The position numbers and the translations under genes were made by a program. The notes under the pieces are model-generated. The model did no database searches. It saw only the letters and a program-made list of their open reading frames with translations, and was not told where the DNA came from. Positions 52,378-63,488 of a DNA stretch of 64,000 nucleotides are shown here, piece by piece. This DNA is from Sycon ciliatum (taxonomy: Eukaryota > Porifera > Calcarea > Leucosolenida > Sycettidae), in the NCBI RefSeq assembly GCF_964019385.1, contig NC_088643.1, positions 5,918,495 to 5,982,494 of the forward strand. The letters are read 5' to 3'. Each line of letters begins with the position of its first letter. Position 1 is the stretch's first letter.

Positions 52378-52627
52378 CAGTACTGCCGGGCACCGAAGAA
52401 CGGGGTCAGGGTTCTAGCCTAGCCCGTTCTTATTTTTGGCGAACACAGCAGTTTCGTTCATATTCGATGGTACAGTCTTACATGTACATTTATGCAGAGT
52501 TATACGTCTGAGTGTACATCATATTCATATTGTACATTACGTTTCTACTTAGACCGTTCTTAAAAAATAGCGAAATCATAGCCTGGCCGTTCATCGGCGG
52601 ACCGTTCTTCGGCGCCCGGCAGTACTG
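52378..52627. mobile_element. MITE with 26-bp inverted ends and TA duplication
   Basis: 250 bp bounded by CAGTACTGCCGGGC and its reverse complement; the inverted repeats match at ~25 of 26 positions. TA flanks both ends (52376-52377 and 52628-52629), as for Tc1/mariner/pogo-type elements. No ORF. Confidence 0.8.
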
Positions 52628-53119
52628 TAGTAGTAGTAGTACATGACTACACCCGCACTGCTGTGCTAGCGCTACGCGAGTCGTGTGGTAGATCTAAATG
52701 TACAAGAGACTAGTCAATACACGGACGTGTCATGTACTGCACCCGGTATGTAGTTAGAGAAGGTGTGCTCCTCCGGGCCAGTGATTGTGCTTTGAGAAAG
52801 AAATATTTTAGTTTTCCGCTTGGAATAGTCCAGTCTCATTTATGCTACAACGATGAGTCCACAACCGTGACAAGCGACAAAACCGCGAACAGCTCCCGGA
52901 CCTAAAACGTTCAGATCCCGAAGTGTTGTGATCCTTGAATCGAAGAGTCGTGTCCGTGGTTCCAAGAACCTGCATTGTATATCCAATCGAGCAGCGTCTG
53001 AGCTATGTTTGCACCAAAAATCGTGAAATTTTCCACTGTATCATGGAAATGCCACACCCTACAGTCCCGCTGTTACCATATTTTACCGGTATAAGTCGAC
53101 TTATTGAATTGAATTCAGT

Positions 53120-53190
53120 GCAAACAGGAATTTCGGATAATTGACCGTTTGGACTGTTGACATTCGGATAATCGGCATTCTACTGTAATC
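53120..53190 (-). mobile_element. Pogo/Tigger-like transposon end fragment
   Basis: Ends in GCCGATTATCC...CATTCTACTG/TA style sequence: read on -, CAGTAGAATGCCGATTATCC, like pogo-type termini. A diverged inverted match lies at 49749-49800. Whether the two are ends of one 3.4-kb element is unproven. Confidence 0.4.
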
Positions 53191-53830
53191 CTAGTGCATG
53201 CAATGAAACATACTTGACTGTTGGGAGTCTTGCTGCGTCAGTGCGAATTGGCAGTTAATGCTAGAAGCTGCAGTGAACAACATCACAAATAGAAAATAAA
53301 GAAAAGCAAATACAACTGAACTTTGATACTGGAAATTACAGATCTGCTGCCCGCATCCACATGTCCATATTCTACATGTGCGATTGATCCTGCAAGATCT
53401 TCACTGCCCGTCTAATTGAGGATGGCACCCCAAATAGAGCGGACCGCTTCTAAACCAATCAAAGACCCAGGTTGTTATACTCCAGCAACCGGGCAAAGAC
53501 CTGTCACCCACCCATGACCCATCAGCCCATCTCCTTATGCTCACATTTTGGTGTAGTAGTTGAGCACCTGTCCTTCCTTCATCAAGTGGATATCCTAAGC
53601 ATGTGACTTACCGCTGGTATATCTCTGCACTTCCATCTTGACTGGTTGTCAAGTCCCTTTCCGGAGAGGTAGAGTGGATGGTAGGGTCAGTGCAGTCCTG
53701 GCCACGCCATGAGAAAGAAGACATTTTCCCATCAGGAGAAGGCCAACATCCTCCCTCTGGGTAGTGCCTTGATACCTGCAGTGCAGTGCAGTAACATTAA
53801 ACTGCAATTGAAACTGTCTCCATGCCATTG
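53191..53830. other. Intergenic stretch, nothing recognised
   Basis: No coding signal, repeat or RNA gene seen. Confidence 0.4.
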
Positions 53831-53833
53831 TTA

Positions 53834-54065
53834 AGCCCAGTTCACATTCGACGGGGCGCAACGGGACGCGACATAAGGATCGACGGGAAACGCCGGGACG
53901 GTCACCCCGTCACGGACTGTGCCTTATGACTCGCACCATTCGCTGTTGAACATCGCAAAGACTGGAGCATGTCGTGTCGTACGAATTGTACAAGATTTTA
54001 CAGCTCACCCCAGCCGTCACAGGCCCTTACGTCCCGTACCGTCAGCGTTGCGTCGAAAGAGAACT
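53834..54065. mobile_element. MITE with AGCCCAGTTCACATTCGACG ends
   Basis: About 232 bp with ~20-bp imperfect inverted ends (right end reads AGCCTAGTTC... on -) and TTA on both sides, suggesting a PIF/Harbinger-type 3-bp duplication. Related sequence lies at 56036-56768. Confidence 0.65.
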
Positions 54066-54067
54066 AG

Positions 54068-56030
54068 GCTTTAGAAAGATTACGTGTTGGTATGTGCTCC
54101 TAATTACACACAAATATACAAAAGGTATATAAAGAGAAAGCATGATCCACCCCATCATTGACACCAACAGCCCGGCACAAGAGCAGCAGCACCTGCATTC
54201 TATTAACCCAAAGTTCATCTGCGAATATACTCACAGAGTCGTCTCCTTTACTGTGCCCGACCTTGGAAGAAAACAACACAGCAACGTAGTGTTGGTTTCG
54301 GTGAGGGCTTCTACGTTCACATGAACACACAGAAAAGCACAATATATTTCCAAACAGACGCCAACTAGTATAACCAAACAGCAACGACAACACCACAAAG
54401 ACCTAACAGTCTCTTGAGCACAAAGTGTCTGGGATAAAAAAAAGAGCAGAAGTTCACCATCGACACTGGTATTATAAAACTTTCTACAACTGCTGCAGAG
54501 GCAGCAGCAGGGTTCTAGTGCCCGGACCCAAAGCTCATCTGAGAATTTTCGCCATTGATACAAAGCAACGACCATGGTAGCAGCAGAGAGTAACAGCAGC
54601 AGCCGTTTGAGCAGCAGTATCAGCAGTCTCCAGCTTCAAGGGATTGACCTAGCAAATTTTACAGTAACATGAAAAGTGCAACTGCACTCTTTCCGGCACC
54701 AAATATGCCATGCTGTCCCCCGCTGCAAAATAGAGGACAACTCTCAACTGTCGCCAACACCTTGGCCCAGAGGGAGTCTTTCCTTCGACATTCGCCCCGG
54801 CCAAAGAAGGTCAAAACCCAAGTGGTGTAATCATGTATCTGCTTCTCCTATCGAGACACTGGCAAGGCTTGTATAGGCATGATAAATTGATAATACTGTA
54901 TGCATATAACAAAGGCAAACGCACAAACTCACGTCCATGCACATGTGCACGGACGGTGTCGTTGGCGTACACACACACACACACACACACACACGCGCGC
55001 GCCCACGCCCACGCATGCACAGGACAAAGGCATGTGCAAAGGAGCATGCTCATAAAAGCACAGGACAGGCACACGACTGATCTACGGATGTATCACGACA
55101 TTGAAGGGACGGAGCTTGCAGCAAGCCTTCACCCTCTGGAGATTCCTGAAATACATAAATACATGTCAGCAGTAAATAGTTGCAGCATAAACATTTCCAC
55201 GGGGACTGTGCAGCTTCACTAACCTTAACTTCAGTCTCCCCAGAATGCAGCAATCAGACAACGGCTACGAACAGGTGCAGGAAATTTGAACAACTGTTTC
55301 AAAAGCAGTCCTCCAAGCCTTCTGCACCAACAGGTGATTCAGTTCGTGCTCTTATACCATCCTGGCAGTAGAGACATTTTCTAATAACACGAAGAGCACA
55401 ATCATCAAGGTGGGCAAATCCTCAAGAGAGAGTGCACCCTAACTTACACTACAAATCATTTACTGGACACTACTGGACAGAGCGTCCAGTCCATTCAGTC
55501 CAGGGGAGAAGAGGCAAAGGCATAGGGCTCCTGAGAAGATGAAAGGGCAACACATTATCATTACTACATTAATTTTATTATTGGGGGCAGACGTCTTCTC
55601 TGTAAAATATGAGGACGAAAGGCACATCAGTACTCACATCCCTGCTCATATCACTGCTCATCCCTGTCCTATACGAGGGCAATGCATTTAGGCCTGAAAC
55701 AAGTATACAGATAACTCGCAAACCGATCGTTTTAAGAGCGCAATCGATAATCGTTAGTGTTCAAAGCGAATGCAAACGATTTTTTATGCATGCATACCAG
55801 TGGCAGAATTCTAGCCCTTGCACTCCATCCAATTGTGGATACGAGTGCAATCGTGTACTTTCAAGCGCAGTAATATTGATGCGTGGCTATGAAAGAGATC
55901 GGGAGTCAAGACGGTATCTTTTCGATTGATTCGTTGCGGAAGTTGGTGATAAGAGCTTCAAGCCAAAGGGTGACGACAAGCCTGATTCTTCGTTCTAGAA
56001 ACAACAACATGAACTCCTCTAGTTCATATT
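54068..56030. other. Intergenic stretch
   Basis: Contains (CA)n at 54967-55000. One ORF (55609-55929, +) opens with a hydrophobic segment like a signal peptide but shows no recognisable domain; left as unsupported. Confidence 0.4.
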
Positions 56031-56035
56031 GATAA

Positions 56036-56768
56036 CGCCTAGTTCAAATTCGACGGGACGCGGCGTAAGGATCGATGGGAAGCGACAGGACGGTCTGACG
56101 GCGTCCAATGTGAACACCAGGAACGGGAACGCAACCATACTACCGTACGGATCGGGAAGCGACGGGAAGTGTTGGATCAGTTCAACTTTTCATACCGTAG
56201 ACGGGCATAGACGGAGACGCAAGCGTACAAAACGGCTGCATTTTGAGTGAGAACAGGAGGCGGCGTCGTGCGCCATCCACTCCCGATTCGTACTGGGAAA
56301 TTTTTAGGATTTCGAACACTGCGCTTCCCATGATAACTCGCAGAATGGCTAACACGACTTGAGTTGAATTTTAGCAAGATAATATCTCATGTCACTTATG
56401 GTATTTAGGGATAGTTTAGGAGAATGACAGATGAACTGTTTTATCAGTTCCTAGGGCTACTATTCGAATGGCACAACTTTCAGGGCTACTTTTTTGTCTC
56501 CATGAAAAACTGGTATTGTGAATTTGATTTCGCTTCATTCAAGGAGAAATAATTGAAAAGAAGTCCCGAAAAACAAGAAATTAGGTCCGAAAGTCACCCC
56601 GTCACGGACTGTGCCTTATGACTCGCGCCGTTCGCTGGAGAACATCGCAACGACTGCAGCATGTCGTGTCGTACGAATCGTAAAAGATTTTACAGCTCAC
56701 CCCAGCCGTCCCGACAGGCCCTTACGTCCTGTACCGTCAGTGTTACGTCGAATGTGAACTAGGCTTTA
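56036..56768. mobile_element. Longer or interrupted copy of the 53834 MITE family
   Basis: The left end (CGCCTAGTTCAAATTCGACGG, 56036) and right part (56590-56768) match the MITE at 53834-54065. The middle is not in that copy. It may be a fuller family member or a copy split by an insertion. Confidence 0.5.
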
Positions 56769-56984
56769 GACCAGTCAGATGTCTACAGGTGTCGACACAA
56801 TTGCCTGAAATGTTTACAGAATACCAAACACTGAGCGGTAGCCTGGGTATATTTAGAGTGTTTGACTGGTGGCCACAGCTAATGTAGCAAAGGCATCATG
56901 GAATTTCTTCATAGTCTTGTGTTCGAGGTGCACGACTACAGCCGGAAAGAATCTATAATTATGAACCAACAATTATAATTGATC

Positions 56985-57075
56985 TCAATGTCTCAGTACT
57001 CATACTCCTTGTCAGTTTTGTGCTAGATTGTGCACGTCTGACTATTCGAAATCTGGTTTAGTTGGTGGACTCGAT
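56985..57075 (+). repeat. Decayed HD591 fragment outside the nests
   Basis: Diverged match to the HD591 segment with AATGTCTCAGTACTC and TCAGTTTTGTGC; several indels. Not flanked by TAA. Confidence 0.6.
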
Positions 57076-57590
57076 TGCATAACTTGTGCCCACATTTTTC
57101 TATGTTACAATGATATTCATCGCTAAAGAGATTGGTTGATCGCTTGGAGTTATTGAATGATCGTTTCAGCCCTAATTTATTTTCACCCTGGCCACAGCAC
57201 TAGGCGAAATTCTCTGACACGGCCTTTACCTGCATCCACTGCTCTTTCGCATCACGACGAAGGACATGCAGGGGTTCTCTCTGAGCAGAGGAAAGTAGCC
57301 ATCGCCACCACCACCATCACCATTCACCGACAATACTAGAGAGACTATTTTCCCCGTCGTGGGTACTTCCAATAAAGTAATTCCACTTACATAGGTACCG
57401 TCAGCGGCGCCACCATGTTCCCAACAGTGTATTCCTATCGTGGGTACTTCCACGGGCAATAAATTCGGCTCGTGCTGTCACTCGCAAGCCATCAAATTCC
57501 TATACCTCCCTTGCGCGAATTGCCTCTGCAAACAAAATTATTTCAATGATTGGATTAATTCAGTTCTTTTCGCTCGTGCACGTCACGCCG
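57076..57590. other. Intergenic stretch
   Basis: A 16-bp phrase, CGTGGGTACTTCCA, occurs twice (57358 and 57440). No gene seen. Confidence 0.4.
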
Positions 57591-57594
57591 GGTG

Positions 57595-57830
57595 CACTGC
57601 GCGCGGCCCATCTCCGCCCGTACATTGTTTCATCTTGTTTCATCTTGTTTCATTCGCGGCCCATCTACGCCCGTACTTCGAGTTTCATTTGGTTTCATCT
57701 TGTTTCATCTTGTTTCATTTTGTTTCATTTCGTTTCATCTCGGCCCCATCTGCGCCCGTACATTGGCGTTTCATCTTGTTTCATCTTGTTTCATCTCGTT
57801 TCATCTTGTTTCATGTGTTTCATCTGGGGG
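57595..57830 (+). repeat. TTTCATCTTG minisatellite
   Basis: 10-bp repeats TTTCATCTTG/TTTCATTTCG, grouped into three larger units, each headed by CGGCCCATCTNCGCCCGTAC. Confidence 0.85.
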
Positions 57831-58032
57831 GAAGACGCGCCTGTCAACCTTCTGGCATATTTGGATTTTTTTGGATTTTTATTTATAGTGGTGACTATAA
57901 CAGACAATTGCCTAATAACAATAGACCCACTCGAGGGAAAGATGCAAAAAGATATGAATAATTAATATAATAGACTACCGGTATTGGATAGGTGATCATG
58001 TTCGCATTTTGCATAGCTGAAAGTCATAATTA

Positions 58033-59210
58033 CTAGCGTGAAAAAGCAAGGCATTGGGGTAACAGTTTCTTAAAACGGGCGGAGTTATCCACACAGCGAG
58101 CTAGAGGGTGCAAATTATTCCACAGCTTAGCACATTGGAAGGAAGCGCCATGACGGGCAAAGGCAGTTCTGAGCATGGGCAACTTAAGAGTGCGTGATAC
58201 AAGGCTGCGCGTTGCAAGACCATTATTTAAACGCTCGAACATTTGACTTAATGTGACACTACAGCGGCCTTCCAAACAGCGCCACGTCAGATACAGTAAT
58301 TTCTTGCAATACATGGTTGCCAAACGATCTAGACCAATTCTCGCAAATAAAGGGCTTGATGGGCTACAAAAACCAGTATCGTACACTGAACGCAAAGCTC
58401 GCTTTAGCATTCGTTCAAGCCTACCTAACTGGGTTAAGGAAAGGCCAGCAGAAAAACAATTTGATGCATATAGAAAATCTGGCAACACTAGGCACTTTAC
58501 GAAGGTTTCTCGGCAAGTCAGCGGAATATTGTGTCGATTTCGGAACAGAATACCAATTTTACTGGCTAGTTTGGAGACCATAGAATCAACTTGAGTGCTC
58601 CAAGAAAGATCCTGGTCCAAATGTATTCCAAGGTACTTTGCACATGTCACTTGCTTGAGCTGCACTCCATGGCAGTAGACTGCAAATTGGTGGTCAGTAA
58701 TATGTGGCGTAGACAGGAAGAGCACTTGTGTCTTCCGAGCATTTAGAATTAAATTGCGGTTTGACAGCCAGGTACTAATGGCTGAGACAGCTGAAGACAG
58801 GGAGTTGCTAAGCGCATTCTTCTGCGTACCGCAAACATACAATAGAATATCGTCAGCAAATTGAATAACTTTCACACAAAACTCGGAGACAATGGACTGG
58901 ATCGAACGAACATAGAGTACAAAAAGCAGCGGACCAAGAACAGAGCCCTGGGGAACGCCACACATGCAGGGGAAAGGAGGGCTATAGTTCTCAGCAATGT
59001 GCACTATTTGGCGACGATTGGACAAATAGTCGGCAAACCAAACTAATGCTGAACCAGATATGCCAAGCTCAAACAAATCATTAATGAGCACTTGGTGCCT
59101 GACCTTGTCAAATGCTTTGGACATATCCACGAGCACAGCACCAGTAATTTGTCCGGCATCGCGAGCGCGAACAAACGTGTCCGCATCGCAGACATTTGGC
59201 CAGATGAAGC
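58033..59210 (-). CDS. LINE reverse transcriptase fragment (CR1/L2-like)
   Basis: Open for ~390 codons on the - strand; the RT begins just before motif A (V-L-V-D-M-S-K-A-F-D-K-V) and includes G-V-P-Q-G-S-V-L-G-P-L-L-F, Q-F-A-D-D and a C-terminal C-A-K-L-W-N-N-L-H block to the stop at 58033. The endonuclease and fingers are missing (5' truncation near 59210). Distinct from the LINE at 45959 and closer to the remnant at 19366-19745. Confidence 0.8.
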
Positions 59211-59297
59211 CTTCTACAGTCTTAGGAGGTGTTAGTGGACATAATCATTATAGCGTAGTTTCTTGGTCCCTTTTCTTTTTGTATTGATACATTCGTA

Positions 59298-59423
59298 TAA
59301 TATTACCTGAAGCCGAAGTGAATATGGGCGAATATTCACTAGTATACAAGCCGAGGCGAAGCCGAGGTTTGTATAACTACAAGTGAATACTCGCCCATAT
59401 TCACGAGGCTGAAGGTAATATTA
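59298..59423. mobile_element. Hairpin MITE
   Basis: 126 bp that folds nearly end to end; TAATATTACC at the left and GGTAATATTA at the right, with inner arms GTGAATATGGGCGA and TCGCCCATATTCAC. Confidence 0.65.
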
Positions 59424-59757
59424 GACTTATACTGCTCCATATTCACCCTATCGTCCCTAAAGCCCAACAAACGAGTCGCGTTTGTCATACATGTACGTGT
59501 ACGCAGAAGTAACGTAAGTCGTTGCTGCTTCAGTATCGTAAACCGACTGGCGTGTTCTTGCCTGAATCGGAGGGCGGCGTATTCAGAATCTTGTTCAATC
59601 GATCGTGTACACGTACTGGTGCATGTGGCATGGGAGGTGACGACCTAGGAGAACACGCTCGCGCCAATCACCATGAAGAACACACTCGTGCTTGACGGGA
59701 GCCAATCATCGTCCGTTTCGATGCGAAGATTTGACCAATCCGCGATCATTGTGCCAA

Positions 59758-60028
59758 TTCTACGCTAACGTCCGTGAACAGGGCTGTTCTGAGTACAAAC
59801 GAAATTCCTGGCTTGCCGCTTGATCCGCAATCATCGTGCCATTGACATGTTGAGCGTCCAAAACCTTGTTTGCTCGCTGGAACGCTCCGTCTGTGAAGAT
59901 GCTCACTGTTGGTTGATGACTTGCCAGAACCTGGCCACATGAGGATCCGCTGGATATCCAGCGGCAATGGAAAGCAAGGAATTTCGCTTGTACTCAGAAA
60001 AGTCCTGTTTACGGAAGTTAGCGTAGAA
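59758..60028. mobile_element. MITE with ~60-bp inverted ends
   Basis: 271 bp; TTCTACGCTAAC... and ...GTTAGCGTAGAA arms match over about 60 bp with scattered differences. No ORF. Confidence 0.65.
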
Positions 60029-60087
60029 ATTTTCTAGGGCACTCGACAGCTCCGGTGCGCTGACTCAATAGGAATCAATAATGATAA

Positions 60088-60345
60088 TAATAATTTTAAT
60101 ATGGCAATAAGTAGGACGAGCTGAAGCGACATGTGGACTACTTTATTAAAATGTAAGCGATGGAGACGATGCAAGAAACAACCTAAAGGGTAAGGAAAAA
60201 TACATGTAAGAAGAAAAACTTTACTTGAAGTAGGTTGTTTCTTGCATCGTCTCCATCGCTTACATTGTTAATAAAGTAGTCCACATGTCGCTTCAGCTCG
60301 TCCTACTTATTGCCATATTAAAATTATTGTCTCCTCGTCGAATTT
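60088..60345. repeat. Inverted-dimer element ending in (TAA)n
   Basis: Arms of ~95 bp (60093-60185 and 60231-60330), inverted around a short centre; (TAA)n follows at 60346. Same tail-out palindrome style as HD591 and PLE-3, but a different sequence. Confidence 0.6.
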
Positions 60346-60736
60346 TAGATAATAATAATAATAATAATAGAACAGGTCGCATGTCTCCCAAATAATGGGT
60401 TCCACGCATCTGTCAACTGTCTCATCATGAAATAGATTGCAGCGGGAAGAATAGCATACGAAAAAATACCATATACAGGTTCTAGCACATGACAAGTACA
60501 TGCCATTTTTTTACACCGATGTACATTTGTCAATGCAGTCCAGCCATAGCTGGACTCAAGCGCAGCACCAAGTACTGCTCTCTTTACAGTAAATATCGAA
60601 AAGTGGTGAATGTAAGCGGCGAATATTCAGCAATATTCACCACTTACATGTATGCAGATGGCCAATTGGATGTTAAGGTACCCTGTCAAAAGGCCTTAGG
60701 CCTGTGGGGATTTCCCTATCAAAAATTTAACAAAGA

Positions 60737-61480
60737 TGGTTGCTCCAACGAGGAGCACACGCTTCTTGCCGAACTTGACACTTGACTGACTTACAACTGC
60801 CATCCGGAGCACACGAGGAGCACGTCGCACCTTCCGCTCGGCAAACCTGAAAGAAAGCACCACTCCCTGCTTAATACACAGTGTTTCGGGGAATTCACCC
60901 CTCATCAGTTGAGCTTGAGTAGGCTGAGGAAGATTGTGCCTGAAAAGCACCACTATTATACTGCTCTCCAGGCCAAACCATCACCAGGGATACAAACTTA
61001 CAGAGACGCTTTGTTTCCAGCGCGACAAACACCTCGTGAAGCCCCAGGTAGCAGCGTGAGTCAGAGTCGCTCATGGAGTTGTGCTAAACAGACGTTGAGA
61101 GCCAGTATAGCTATACACAACGCTGTCACATCCAACAACTAGTCGCACGTCCGCGAGAGGGACAACAATACGAACTTAGAAGTTGCGACTTGGGCTGTAA
61201 TAGTCATGAAGATGGTTGCTCCAACGAGGAGCACACGCTTCTTGCCGAACTTGACTGACTCACGACTGCCATCCGGAGCACACGAGGAGCACGTCGCACC
61301 TTCCGCTCGGCAAACCTGAAAGAAAGCACCACTCCCTCGTGGCTCACGAGTGCTGACTGACTCACGAGTCGTGAGTCAGTCAGCAGTCGTGAGTCAGTCA
61401 AGTGTCAAGTTCGGCAAGAAGCGTGTGCATGATACTATGACTATTACCGCCGAAGTCGCAACTTCTAAGTTCGAAAAATT
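60737..61480. repeat. Old RZ479 copies outside the nests
   Basis: Diverged - strand unit (60737-61200), a partial second - unit (61205-61345) and a short inverted + end (61370-61480) that runs into (TAA)n. The hammerhead at 60860-60922 (-) keeps its core but has a broken pair in stem I. The unit still shows the inverted right end seen in young arrays. Confidence 0.75.
60860..60922 (-). ncRNA. Hammerhead ribozyme, diverged RZ479 copy
   Basis: Core CUGAUGA...GAA kept; stem I GCUCAA/UUAAGC has one mismatch. Confidence 0.75.
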
Positions 61481-61499
61481 TAATAATAATAATAATATA

Positions 61500-61960
61500 G
61501 CAATCAAGGTAGGGTGACACGATACAATGACAGCACTGGAATATCGAGGTGCGATTTCTCACAAAAGTGTGCAGAAAACAAGGGTATACAAGTAAGAACT
61601 AAGCGTGACAAGTGTGTATCAGCAACAAAAACAAAAAGTGAGAACGAATGATAATAATAACAATAATAAACAAGAAGGTGACAAAACACATTTAGGCACA
61701 AGTGGCAACAACGTTGCCACACTACACAAAAGAACATTATTTGAACAATTTTAGGGTAATAACACTATCTTTCTGGACACACAAATTCGGCTTATGAATG
61801 CGCTGACAAACAGCTTCCAAAACTTGTAACTGCAAAAGATAACCATGACGAGCACGGCACAAAACAGAAAAACAGGAATCAGATGGGACAAATCGACCGC
61901 CGCGGGTGCTCCCCGCCAGGGGAGCACCCGCAGCGGTCTGCATGTGCGCGGCCCCTGCAG
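61500..61960 (-). mobile_element. PLE-4 3' end, longer copy
   Basis: ORF end on the - strand (F-S-V-L-C-R-A-R-H, terminal helix, L-K-L-F-K, stop at 61737) then 3' UTR to the TAA tract at 61482-61499. A strong hairpin (61896-61939, GCGGGTGCTCCCC arms) marks the right edge, probably an inversion point. Confidence 0.6.
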
Positions 61961-62079
61961 TTGGTCCAGCTGCCGGCCTTGCAGTGCTGAAAAGAATGTG
62001 CAGTACAGCATGTCACATAGTATCGCAGCCTGGACAAATAGGCGCTGGGAAGTCCTAGTTATGTGCTCACCTACACCAC

Positions 62080-62640
62080 GATGCACCAATCTTCTGAGCT
62101 ACTTTGGCAACACCTTTGTCCACTTGAGACTCCCATGGGCTGAGCCAGTTGTTGAGGGCTGCACCAAGGTGGACGGCAATGACCGCTGATGGCAAGGCAA
62201 TCCATAACACACAGTCACTAGGGCATCGTCAACATGGCGCTGAGGCTGGATCAATAAAATCAACCTTTAGGCTGTCGCGGAGTTGACAACGAGGCCACTG
62301 TCTCGAAGCTAGTCAGTCAGCCTGGTCACCGCCATTGACGAACCAGTCGCCACCGCCAGCAGTGGCGGTAGGTCGTGACAAGTGTGGTGCAATATTGTCA
62401 GCAAATTCAGTACTTAGGATAAGATGAGTGACAAAGGGAACGTTGTGTTTGATAATATTGAAGTGAACAGGGATGATCACAAACCCTGCGCGTACTCCAC
62501 CGTGAGTTACAAGAAAATTCCGGACTGGACGACAATCAAACGCCAACCTGCTACATCCAACCAGGCAGATACTATTACGATAGCTGCCAAACCAGGTCAA
62601 TGCCGACCTACTGCATAATGTCAATGTCAAACAGATCCTG
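62080..62640 (-). pseudogene. Decayed LINE reverse transcriptase remnant
   Basis: On the - strand, broken frames read F-V-T-H...L-S-T-E-F-A-D-N-I-A (altered FADD region, about 62390-62440) and, further left, W-L-S-P-W-E-S-Q-V-D-K-G-V-A-K-V-A-Q-K-I-G, as found after motif C in jockey/CR1-type RTs. Several frame breaks. Confidence 0.5.
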
Positions 62641-63488
62641 CAGGAGAAGACTAGGGTGTTGGCGTCCAGTCACTGAGTGTACAGACACCAGTCACATTTC
62701 CTGTGTCTTTTGCAGCATACAGGCTGAGACACATCACTGTAGAGTCCACTACTGCATGAGTTATATTTGTACAACACATGGCAGGCGTACACGGTGTGCC
62801 TCGCAGGACTGCGAGGTGCTGCAGAAGACCAGGTTCGACCTTTCTGGACCGCCATTCATCGACGGTGGGCTACACGATGCTGGAGGAAATAGATTCCAGT
62901 GAAAACCCAAGATTCCTTTCCTCCTGGACGCTCCGACGTGTTGTGATATCTGCCAGGTGGGCAGTAACTAGTATTTTCATCGCTACAGCGAGGACGACGC
63001 CGATCGGCAAACTCTCGCTCCCAGCCATCACCAGCCTCTCAAAACCATCACTTGGCATCCCCCAGAGGTACAGGAGAAAGCCAAAACAGCTCACAACAAA
63101 CAAAAGCTAAGGACGATGGAAAGAGAGCATGTCAAAAAGAAGACGAACAGTATGAAGTTCAAATGGTTTTGAACACTCGTTCCACCAACTATACCACTTT
63201 TAATAAATCGTGACGCCATTTTGTTTTAACATGAATATCGCGGATTCGGGCATCCGGATACGAAAAAGCCGAAGTCACGCAAAAAAAGTACATGCACTGC
63301 GCAGCCCCGGCCGCGGCCCCGTGTTCACCCTGATGTCAGTTTGACTGTACCACACAGTCTAGTCCTGCACTCAGAGTTGTCCCGCTGATTTCATTCAGGT
63401 CATCAGATTTCCATCAGTGAGGCATCACTGAACTAAACTGGGCTTTCGTCATTCACACACACACACCTGTTCTTGTGTTTTGAAAGCA
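62641..63488. other. Upstream region of the NACHT gene
   Basis: No coding or repeat signal recognised apart from a short CA run at 63454-63466. It may hold the promoter and 5' UTR of the following gene; no clear TATA box was identified. Confidence 0.4.

Noticed and set aside
55609-55929. Secreted protein gene
   Set aside because: A hydrophobic N-terminus only; no domain, no homology recognised and nothing in the flanks to support a gene.
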